From the NCBI GenBank assembly GCA_017578085.1, contig PKQR01000145.1, forward strand, positions 1 to 5,480: a DNA stretch of 5,480 nt, written 5' to 3'. Under the pieces are notes generated by a model. It was not told where the DNA came from. It worked only from the letters and a program-made list of their open reading frames with translations, and did no database searches. The first letter of the stretch is position 1. Every line of letters starts with the position of its first letter. The position numbers and the translations under genes were made by a program. Below are positions 1 to 5,110 of this stretch, piece after piece. Source of the DNA: Bacillota bacterium. Lineage in GTDB: Bacteria > Bacillota > Limnochordia > Limnochordales > ZCTH02-B6.

Positions 1-53
1 AATGTCAGGCTGCGGCCCAGTCTGCCCAGGCGCTGCGAAGAGGTGGAGAAACC

Positions 54-722
54 GTGTGCGCCCGCTACACCCTGACGGACACCGGCGAACTGCTCATCCG
101 CCACTTTCGCTTGGCCCAGTTGCCGCCCGACTACCGGCCCCGTTACAACATCGCCCCGACGCAACCCGTCACCGTGGTCTTAAACGGCCAGGGACGGCGA
201 GCGGCCATGTTCCGCTGGGGACTCATTCCCTCCTGGGCCAAAGACCCCTCCATCGGCCGCAAGCTCATTAACGCCAGGGCCGAAACCGTGGCGATCAAGC
301 CTGCTTTCCGGCAGAGCCTCCGGCGGCGCCGGTGCCTGGTGCCGGCGGACGGGTTCTATGAGTGGCAGGCGGTAAACGGCCGCAAGCAGCCCATGCGTAT
401 CGTACTGTCCAGCGGCGGTCTCTTTGCCTTCGCCGGCTTGTGGGACCGCTGGCAGTCCCCGGACGGCCAGGAGGTGTACAGCTGCGTCATCATCACCACC
501 GACGCCAACGAGCGCATGCGTCCCATCCACGACCGGATGCCGGTGATCTTGTCGCCGGACGACTATGACCTGTGGCTGGACCCGGACGTGCAGGAGCCGG
601 AGGCGGTGCTGCCGCTGCTGCGCCCGGCGCCCGATGATTTGCTGAAGGCTTATCCGGTCTCCACGCTCGTCAATTCGCCCCGCCACGACAATCCGGCATG
701 CATCGAACCCGTGGGCGAGTAA
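54..722 (+). CDS. SRAP-domain abasic-site processing protein (YedK/HMCES family)
   Basis: A 222-aa protein covering the whole SRAP (SOS response-associated peptidase) domain, the usual size for bacterial YedK. Family knowledge: the N-terminal Cys, exposed after Met removal, forms a thiazolidine crosslink with abasic sites in single-stranded DNA and shields them during replication. Residues matching the E. coli YedK active site (Cys2, Asn75, Glu105, His160) are visible: Cys2 (MCARYTL), Asn73 (INARAET), Glu103 (GFYEW) and His159 (IHDRMPVIL). The NIAPT motif at 32-36 and the RWGLIPSWA motif at 54-62 are also present. The GTG start at 54 is fixed by the need for Cys at position 2 and by AGGTGGAG at 41-48. 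The frame stays open upstream to the window edge, but no other start would place Cys second. No LexA-type box can be judged, because only 53 bp of upstream sequence is visible. The product is cytosolic. Confidence 0.96.
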   Translation: MCARYTLTDTGELLIRHFRLAQLPPDYRPRYNIAPTQPVTVVLNGQGRRAAMFRWGLIPSWAKDPSIGRKLINARAETVAIKPAFRQSLRRRRCLVPADGFYEWQAVNGRKQPMRIVLSSGGLFAFAGLWDRWQSPDGQEVYSCVIITTDANERMRPIHDRMPVILSPDDYDLWLDPDVQEPEAVLPLLRPAPDDLLKAYPVSTLVNSPRHDNPACIEPVGE

Positions 723-735
723 GCATGCAGCGTCG

Positions 736-756
736 AGCCCCTTTCCGCGGGCTTTT
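736..756 (+). terminator. Possible weak intrinsic terminator after the SRAP gene
   Basis: Fourteen bases after the SRAP stop, AGCCC (736-740) can pair with GGGCT (749-753) across an 8-nt loop, followed by three more T's (754-756). The stem is only 5 bp and the T-run is short, so it may be weak or non-functional. The rest of the 83-bp gap to the next gene (723-805) contains only that gene's ribosome binding site. I see no convincing -35/-10 pair there, so read-through from the SRAP gene into the dehydrogenase is possible. Confidence 0.3.
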
Positions 757-792
757 GGCCGGATTTTGAGCGACATTCAACAGTCCTCGAGC

Positions 793-800
793 AGGAGGGA
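793..800 (+). promoter_or_regulatory. Shine-Dalgarno site of the hydroxyacid dehydrogenase
   Basis: AGGAGGGA ends 5 nt before the ATG at 806. This strong site decides the start: the longer overlapping frame beginning at 766 is in another register and has no such site. Confidence 0.8.
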
Positions 801-805
801 CCTTC

Positions 806-1774
806 ATGAGCTCCACGGAGCCCAAACCGCAGCTGCTTGTCTATTACCGGGACCCGCGGCGCGCGCAAACCGTGCGGGACATCGTCCAAGCCCGCTTCCC
901 CGATCTGACCATCCACACCGCCTCCACGCCGGAGGAAGCCGAGCCAGTGCTGGACAAAGTGGAGATCATCACCGGTTGGGGCGTCCCCCCGGCGCTCCTG
1001 TCCAAGGCCAAGCGGCTGCGCTGGTTTCACAAGCTGGCCGCCGGGGTCGACGATGTGGTGCTCTCCGGGGCGCTGCCGCCCGGCGTCATTCTGACCCGCA
1101 CCGACGGGCGCGTCTTTGCCCGCAGGATGGCCGAGTACGTCATCGCCTACATCCTCGCCTTTTGCCAGGACGTCCGCCGCATCCTCGCGCAGCAGGCGAG
1201 GCGCGAGTGGAAGCCGTTTCTGACCGCCACCGCGGCGGGACGCACCTTGGGCGTCGCGGGCGTGGGCGACATCGGTCAGGAAGTGGCGCGCCTGGCGTCT
1301 GCTCTAGGAATGCGGGTCGTCGGCTGGCGGCGTTCGCAGGGGCATGTCGAAGGCGTGGAGCGCATGTACGCCGGTCGGGACGAGCTGCCTGCCTTCCTGC
1401 GGGAGGCGGACTTTGTCGCCCTCGTCTTGCCGTTGACGCCGGAAACCCGGGGACTGTTTGACGCGCAGGCCTTTGCGGCCATGAAACCCGGCGCGTACCT
1501 CATCAATGTGGGCCGCGGGGCCGTGGTGGATGAGCAGGCGCTGCTGGACGCGCTGCGGTCCGGGCGGCTCGCCGGCGCGGCCCTGGACGTCTTTGCCCAG
1601 GAACCGCTGCCGCCGGACCACCCCTTGTGGAGCATGGACAACGTCTACGTCACGCCCCACATCTCCGGGCCGACAGTGCCCGAGGAGGTGTGCCGGCCGC
1701 TCTTGGAAAACCTGGACCGCTACCTGCGGGGCGAACCGCTGGCCAAGCAGGTTGCCCTCGACCGCGGCTATTGA
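806..1774 (+). CDS. D-isomer-specific 2-hydroxyacid dehydrogenase, NAD(P)-dependent
   Basis: A 322-aa cytosolic oxidoreductase of the D-2-hydroxyacid dehydrogenase family, which interconverts 2-ketoacids and D-2-hydroxyacids (glyoxylate, hydroxypyruvate and similar substrates). The N-terminal catalytic domain includes the AAGVDD substrate loop (78-83). The Rossmann domain carries GxGxxG at Gly152-Gly154-Gly157. The catalytic triad is readable: Arg237 in NVGRGAVVDE, Glu266 in DVFAQEPLP and His285 in TPHISG. The second Rossmann strand ends in GWRRS (173-177), without the acidic residue that usually binds the adenosine ribose of NAD. Arg175/Arg176 therefore suggest NADP(H) preference, as in GhrA-like reductases (inference). 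The exact substrate cannot be read from sequence. The gene follows the SRAP gene by 83 bp and ends inside the 3' end of the convergent DUF192 gene. Length and motifs are complete. Confidence 0.93.
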   Translation: MSSTEPKPQLLVYYRDPRRAQTVRDIVQARFPDLTIHTASTPEEAEPVLDKVEIITGWGVPPALLSKAKRLRWFHKLAAGVDDVVLSGALPPGVILTRTDGRVFARRMAEYVIAYILAFCQDVRRILAQQARREWKPFLTATAAGRTLGVAGVGDIGQEVARLASALGMRVVGWRRSQGHVEGVERMYAGRDELPAFLREADFVALVLPLTPETRGLFDAQAFAAMKPGAYLINVGRGAVVDEQALLDALRSGRLAGAALDVFAQEPLPPDHPLWSMDNVYVTPHISGPTVPEEVCRPLLENLDRYLRGEPLAKQVALDRGY

Positions 1775-2283
1775 GGCTTGCGCCGCTCGGGCAGCACCAG
1801 CCGGTCGCCGGGCTGGATCCCCAGCTCCCGGGAGCGGCCGCCGCCGATTTCCAGCACCATGTTCACAGGCTCGGGCGACGCGTAAGCCGGGCATAAGCCT
1901 TGAGGCGGGCACGGCTGCACGTTGTGCACGATGGACGCGATGGTGCCGTCAGGCCGGATGAACACGAAGTCCAGCGGGATGAGCGTATTTTTCATCCACA
2001 TGGCCACCCGATCCGCCGTGGGCCAGATGAAGAGCATCCCGCGGTCCGGTGGGAGCTCCGTGCGGCCCATGAGGCCGATGGCCTGCTCGGTGGGGGTGAG
2101 CGCCAGCTCCACCGTGAAGCGGGCGATCTCCACCCCGTCCCGCTCGATGACGATGACCCGCTCAGGCAGCCCGGTGTTGATGGGAATCCCCGGCTCTTGC
2201 GCCGGCGCCGGCTGGCCGGCGGCCAGGAGCACCAGCACCGCCGCGGCCAGGACGGCTGCCCTGAGGAGGCGCGCCGGCGTCAT
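1768..2283 (-). CDS. Secreted DUF192 (UPF0127) family protein
   Basis: From the chosen start this is a 171-aa protein with an N-terminal signal peptide: Arg5/Arg8, a hydrophobic core at about 9-22, and an APA cleavage motif at 26-28. The mature part is one DUF192 domain (COG1430/UPF0127), seen in GLMGR (70-74), GMLF (82-85), WMKNTLIPLDFVFI (96-109), the paired Cys125/Cys131 in the PCPPQGLCPAY segment, and the terminal LEIGGG and GD (159-160) motifs. The family's biochemical role is not established; the signal peptide implies export. I chose the ATG at 2283 because AGGAGG sits 6 nt upstream and because it gives a normal signal peptide. An in-frame ATG at 2328, 11 bp after the thiolase stop, would add 15 residues including RRRLRRRL and remains possible. 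The gene probably shares a transcript with the upstream thiolase. Its TAG stop lies within the dehydrogenase's last codons. Confidence 0.9.
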   Translation of the reverse strand: MTPARLLRAAVLAAAVLVLLAAGQPAPAQEPGIPINTGLPERVIVIERDGVEIARFTVELALTPTEQAIGLMGRTELPPDRGMLFIWPTADRVAMWMKNTLIPLDFVFIRPDGTIASIVHNVQPCPPQGLCPAYASPEPVNMVLEIGGGRSRELGIQPGDRLVLPERRKPQ

Positions 2284-2306
2284 CAGCCTCCTCCTCAGCC
2301 TCCTCC
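2283..2306 (-). repeat. Two perfect tandem 12-bp copies containing the DUF192 Shine-Dalgarno
   Basis: On the minus strand GGAGGAGGCTGA occurs twice back to back, and the last A is the first base of the ATG at 2283. Each copy contains an AGGAGG-like anti-16S match, so the ribosome binding site is duplicated. If translation began at the upstream ATG (2328), the repeat would encode the RRRL-RRRL residues. Confidence 0.85.
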
Positions 2307-2339
2307 GCCAGCTCGACCTCTTCCCCATGGACAGCCCCC

Positions 2340-3524
2340 TCACGCGTCCGGGTTCTCGAACACCGCGGCCAGGCCTTGCCCGCCGCCGATGCACATGGTC
2401 ACCAGGCCGTAGCGGGCGCCCCGCCGCTCCATCTCATACATCAGCTTTACCGTCAGAATGGCCCCCGTCGCCCCCACCGGGTGGCCGTGGGCGATGGCGC
2501 CGCCGTTAACGTTGACGCGCTCCCAGTCCAGGCCCAGGTCCCGCACCACCGCCTCGGCCTGCGCGGCGAAGGCCTCGTTGAGTTCAATAAGATCGATGTC
2601 ATCCAGGGAAAGGCCGGCCCTGGCCAGCGCTTTGCGCACCGCCGGCACGGGACCGATGCCCATGTACTCCGGCTCCACCCCCGCCGCAGCGGCCGCCCGC
2701 AGCACGAGCCTCGGCCTTAGCCCCAGCGCCCGGGCTTTGTCGCTGGACATCACCAAGACGGCAGCGGCGCCGTCGTTGATGCCAGACGAATTGCCGGCCG
2801 TGACGGTGCCGCCTTCCTTAAAGGCGGGCTTCAGCGCGGCCAACTGCTCGAGGGTCGTGTCGGGCCGGGGATGCTCGTCGGTGTCCACCACCCGCTCGCC
2901 CTTACGATCCGGCACGGTGACGGGTACGATCTGGTCCCGGAAAAGCCCTGCCGCCATGGCCGCCGCCATGCGCCGCTGGCTGCGCAAGGCCACCTGGTCC
3001 TGGGTCGCCCGGTCGATGCCCCACCGCTCCGCCACGTTTTCCGCGGTAATGCCCATATGGTAGCGGCGGAACGGGTCGCTCAACGTGACGATGAGGCCGT
3101 CCTCCAGCGTCCCGTGCCCCATCCGGTAGCCAAACCGGGCTTGGCGCAAGAAGTACGGGAAGTTGGACATCGACTCGACGCCGCCGGCCACCACCACCTC
3201 CGCCTCGCCCAGGCGGATGGCCTGCCCGGCGGAAACGATGGACTGCAGCCCCGAGGAGCACAGCCGGTTGACCGCGTACGCCGGGACCTCCTTGGGCAGC
3301 CCCGCCTTGATGGCCGAAGTCCGGGCGATGTAGGCGTCCTCGGCCACTTGCCCCACGCAGCCCATGATCACCTCGTCGACCTGGGACGGCTCCAGGTTGG
3401 TGCGCCGCAGCACCTCCCGGATCACCGCCGCGCCCAAGTCGCTCGCGGACAGCGGGCTCAAAGCCCCGCCGAAGCGGCCGATGGCCGTCCGCACGCCTTC
3501 TACCAGCACCACATCAGTACCCAT
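2340..3524 (-). CDS. Thiolase / acetyl-CoA C-acyltransferase
   Basis: A 394-aa thiolase that either condenses two acyl-CoAs or cleaves 3-ketoacyl-CoA with CoA. Catalytic residues fall at the same numbers as in the well-studied Zoogloea ramigera enzyme: Cys89 (NRLCSSG, acyl-accepting), His348 (GHPVGATG) and Cys378 (MCIGGGQG, the proton-exchanging cysteine). Also present are His156 in HMGITAENVA, Met288 in EYMGIGPVP, and Asn316 in NEAF. The sequence alone does not separate biosynthetic acetoacetyl-CoA thiolase from a beta-oxidation thiolase. No neighbouring dehydrogenase or hydratase of either pathway is visible. The ATG at 3524 gives the typical family length and N-terminus (VVLVEGVRTAIGRFGG), with AAAGGA about 12 nt upstream. 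The open frame continues upstream to about 3872, but that part runs antisense through the next gene and the terminator and is not thiolase-like. The gene is followed 56 bp downstream by the DUF192 gene in the same direction. Confidence 0.95.
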   Translation of the reverse strand: MGTDVVLVEGVRTAIGRFGGALSPLSASDLGAAVIREVLRRTNLEPSQVDEVIMGCVGQVAEDAYIARTSAIKAGLPKEVPAYAVNRLCSSGLQSIVSAGQAIRLGEAEVVVAGGVESMSNFPYFLRQARFGYRMGHGTLEDGLIVTLSDPFRRYHMGITAENVAERWGIDRATQDQVALRSQRRMAAAMAAGLFRDQIVPVTVPDRKGERVVDTDEHPRPDTTLEQLAALKPAFKEGGTVTAGNSSGINDGAAAVLVMSSDKARALGLRPRLVLRAAAAAGVEPEYMGIGPVPAVRKALARAGLSLDDIDLIELNEAFAAQAEAVVRDLGLDWERVNVNGGAIAHGHPVGATGAILTVKLMYEMERRGARYGLVTMCIGGGQGLAAVFENPDA

Positions 3525-3580
3525 CTGCCGCGCCCATCCTTTCCGCGCTGGTGTTTCCGGACGTGGGTAACTTCCGTGCC

Positions 3581-3645
3581 GGCGCCCCCGAACCCTGCAG
3601 GGCGCCCGTGGGTGTGCCCCCGGCCTGGCTCCGGGGACAAGCCAG
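3581..3645 (-). other. Inverted repeats in the presumed thiolase leader
   Basis: In the 146 nt between the terminator T-run and the thiolase start, three stems can form in the minus-strand RNA. GGCGCCC (3581-3587) pairs with GGGCGCC (3600-3606). CCCCGG (3618-3623) pairs with CCGGGG (3631-3636). CTGGCT (3625-3630) pairs with AGCCAG (3640-3645). The last two interlock and exclude each other unless a pseudoknot forms. I see no match to a riboswitch class I know. No clear -35/-10 pair for the thiolase was found in 3525-3670, so its promoter is unplaced. Confidence 0.4.
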
Positions 3646-3670
3646 TGCCTGCCAACAAGCGCCTGCAGAC

Positions 3671-3707
3671 AAAAAGGCGCCTGCACGCGGAACCGCATGC
3701 AGGCGCC
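3671..3707 (-). terminator. Intrinsic terminator of the sulfurtransferase operon
   Basis: Read on the minus strand, a perfect 10-bp stem GGCGCCTGCA / TGCAGGCGCC (3698-3707 with 3676-3685) has an inner GCG/CGC extension and is followed directly by TTTTT (3675-3671). It starts 14 bp after the stop of the 132-aa gene, as expected for a Rho-independent terminator ending the two-gene operon. Confidence 0.88.
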
Positions 3708-3721
3708 CAGGTTTCCCGTCT

Positions 3722-4120
3722 CTAGATACGGGGCCGTCCGTCCCAGTCTTCGATATCGCCTTCGTCGACGCAGGCGCCGAGGCCCATGTGAAGTTTGAGG
3801 AAGCGGGCGTTCAGCGGAGGCATGCGCACGTGGGCGGCGAAGTGCTGCCGCTCCGCCCGGGGCAGCTTGCACACATCGGCCGCCGACGCATGGATGACCC
3901 CCGCGTCGTCCACGATGCCAAAGTCCAGGCGCCAGCCTTCGGGCGACTGCACTCGCCCTGCGCTCTTGGTGCGAAAGAGCGTATACCCCGCGGCCCGGTA
4001 CTTTTCCAGCACCGCGATGTCAAAGCAGATGGGCAGGGCGCCCGTGTCCTTGTTGACCAGCGCCTGCTCCACGTAGCGCACCACCAGCTCGGGCGAATGG
4101 ACCGGCGTCGTCTCCGCCAC
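3722..4120 (-). CDS. Unrecognised 132-aa protein, second gene of the sulfurtransferase operon
   Basis: I do not recognise this family. The protein is soluble-looking, with no signal peptide or membrane segment. It has a helical N-terminus (ELVVRYVEQALVNKD, about 11-25), then what looks like an alpha/beta core: FDIAVLEKYRAAGYTLFRT (about 33-51), GWRLDFGIVDDAGVIHASAADV (about 62-83), and LPRAERQHFAAHV (86-98). The tail is acidic (DEGDIEDWDG). It has three cysteines (32, 84, 117) but no CxxC motif, so no metal or redox site can be claimed. The GTG start at 4120 lies 3 bp after the sulfurtransferase stop, with GAGGGG about 9 nt upstream, which implies coupled translation. The intrinsic terminator follows directly. 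Its role is presumably tied to the sulfurtransferase (inference from position only). Codon use and the GC-rich third positions look like those of its neighbours, which supports a real gene. Confidence 0.82.
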   Translation of the reverse strand: MAETTPVHSPELVVRYVEQALVNKDTGALPICFDIAVLEKYRAAGYTLFRTKSAGRVQSPEGWRLDFGIVDDAGVIHASAADVCKLPRAERQHFAAHVRMPPLNARFLKLHMGLGACVDEGDIEDWDGRPRI

Positions 4121-4123
4121 GGG

Positions 4124-4981
4124 TCAGCGCCCCTCGCTGCGGCTCGGGTTCTCGATGGGCGTGCCCACCATGCTGCCCCACTCGGTCCACGAGCCGTCGT
4201 AGTTGCGCACGTCCGGGAAGCCCAGCAGCTCCTTGAGGACGAACCAAGTGTGGCTGGAGCGCTCGCCGATGCGGCAGTAAGTGATCACGTCCTTGTCAGG
4301 CGTCACGCCGACCTCTTCGTAGAGGCGCCGCAGCTCATCGGCGGGCTTGAAGGTGCCGTCCTCATTGACCGTCTTGGACCACGGCACGTTAACCGCGGTG
4401 GGGATGTGCCCGGCCCGCTGGGCCGTCTCCGGCATGCCCGGCGGCGCCAGGATCTCGCCCCGGTACTCCTGCGGCGAGCGAACGTCAACCAGCGCGCGGC
4501 GCCCGATGCTCTCAAGGACAAAGGGCTGCTTGGCCCGCAACTCCTCATGGACCTTGGTCACCCGGTAGGAACTGGGTTCCGGTTGGGGCACTTCCTTCGC
4601 AAGGGGTCGCCCTTCGGCGACCCACTTCTTGCGCCCGCCGTTCATCAGCCGCACGTCCTCGTGGCCGTACAGCTTCAGCAGCCAGTAGGCGTAGGCCGCG
4701 AACCAGTTGTTGTTGTCGCCGTAGAGCACGATCGTATCGTCGTTGCGGATCCCGGAGCGGGACAAGAGCGCCTCCATCTGCTCCTTGTTCAAAATGTCCC
4801 GCCGCACCGGGTCCTGCAGATCGGTCTGCCAGTTCCAGCACAAGGCTCCCGGGATGTGGCCGTCCTCGTAGTAGGCCTCCGTCTCCACATCCACTTCAAC
4901 GATCTTGACCCGGGGGTCATTGAGGTGCTGGGAAACCCATTCGGTCTCCACCAGCGCCCGGGGGTTGGCGTACTCGGTCAC
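4124..4981 (-). CDS. Two-domain thiosulfate sulfurtransferase (rhodanese)
   Basis: A 285-aa tandem rhodanese that moves sulfane sulfur from thiosulfate to an acceptor (cyanide in vitro) through a cysteine persulfide. The N-terminal domain (about 8-125) is catalytically silent: the active-site position holds Asp89 in LYGDNNNW. Its DGHIPGA motif (40-46) and NGGRKKW motif (114-120) are typical. The C-terminal domain (about 160-275) carries VDVRSPQEYRGE (165-176) and the six-residue active loop Cys236-Arg-Ile-Gly-Glu-Arg. The CRIGERSSHTWFVL and NYDGSWTEWG segments closely resemble mycobacterial CysA2-type thiosulfate sulfurtransferases. The start is GTG 4981, because AGGAGG (4991-4996) lies 9 nt upstream. 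The longer TTG frame start at 5011 would place that site inside the coding region. There is no export signal, so the protein is cytosolic. It is the first gene of a promoter-to-terminator operon with the 132-aa gene. Confidence 0.95.
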   Translation of the reverse strand: MTEYANPRALVETEWVSQHLNDPRVKIVEVDVETEAYYEDGHIPGALCWNWQTDLQDPVRRDILNKEQMEALLSRSGIRNDDTIVLYGDNNNWFAAYAYWLLKLYGHEDVRLMNGGRKKWVAEGRPLAKEVPQPEPSSYRVTKVHEELRAKQPFVLESIGRRALVDVRSPQEYRGEILAPPGMPETAQRAGHIPTAVNVPWSKTVNEDGTFKPADELRRLYEEVGVTPDKDVITYCRIGERSSHTWFVLKELLGFPDVRNYDGSWTEWGSMVGTPIENPSRSEGR

Positions 4982-4990
4982 GGGATACAC

Positions 4991-4996
4991 CCTCCT
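4991..4996 (-). promoter_or_regulatory. Shine-Dalgarno site of the sulfurtransferase
   Basis: AGGAGG on the minus strand, 9 nt before the GTG at 4981. It decides this start over the TTG at 5011; a GTG directly abutting the site (V8 of the longer frame) is too close to use. Confidence 0.75.
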
Positions 4997-5031
4997 GTTG
5001 GCGGATGCCAAGAAAATGGCCGTGCAGCCTA

Positions 5032-5060
5032 ATTATATGAATTCCGGTCGGAACTATCAA
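5032..5060 (-). promoter_or_regulatory. Sigma-70/sigma-A promoter of the sulfurtransferase operon
   Basis: On the minus strand the -35 box TTGATA (5060-5055) is separated by exactly 17 bp from a perfect -10 TATAAT (5037-5032). Transcription should start near 5025, giving a leader of about 44 nt that includes the AGGAGG site. This is the only AT-rich stretch between the two flanking genes. An overlapping TATACT (5065-5060) has no matching -35. Confidence 0.85.
5042..5053 (-). promoter_or_regulatory. Possible operator: inverted repeat inside the promoter spacer
   Basis: TTCCG-N2-CGGAA is a perfect 5-bp inverted repeat lying between the -35 and -10 boxes. A dimeric regulator bound here would block RNA polymerase or realign the promoter. 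The repeat is short and could arise by chance; no regulator gene is visible in the window. Confidence 0.4.
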
Positions 5061-5110
5061 GTATAACCCATCGTTCGCGGCGCTACGCCCCGGCGGGCGC
5101 CGTCCAGCGC

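Noticed and set aside
1..53. End of a gene upstream of the SRAP gene
   Set aside because: More than one frame is open across these 53 bases and nothing recognisable is encoded, so no call is possible. Only the SRAP ribosome binding site (41-48) is supported.
180..776. 198-codon minus-strand frame opposite the SRAP gene
   Set aside because: It is a shadow of the SRAP gene, which has all its catalytic residues. No domain or ribosome binding site supports it.
3517..3537. Seven-codon upstream frame (ATG at 3537) overlapping the thiolase start
   Set aside because: The purine-rich ribosome-binding sequence directly abuts this ATG, leaving no usable spacing, and so short a frame is likely by chance.
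3525..3872. N-terminal extension of the thiolase frame by 116 codons
   Set aside because: It would run through the 132-aa gene's 3' end and the intrinsic terminator. The arginine- and proline-rich translation is unlike any thiolase, and the start at 3524 already gives the normal length.
4982..5011. TTG start of the sulfurtransferase at 5011
   Set aside because: The strong AGGAGG at 4991-4996 would then lie inside the coding sequence; the GTG at 4981 has ideal spacing to it.
3551..5032. Long plus-strand open frame (493 codons) covering the spacer, the 132-aa gene and the sulfurtransferase
   Set aside because: It is antisense to genes with clear family motifs, its translation shows no recognisable domain, and it crosses the terminator and the promoter-proximal region. 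GC-rich DNA commonly leaves such frames open.
5078..5102. Hairpin CGGCGC/GCGCCG as a terminator for the TIGR01777 gene
   Set aside because: The stem is only 6 bp with a 13-nt loop and no T-run on the minus strand.
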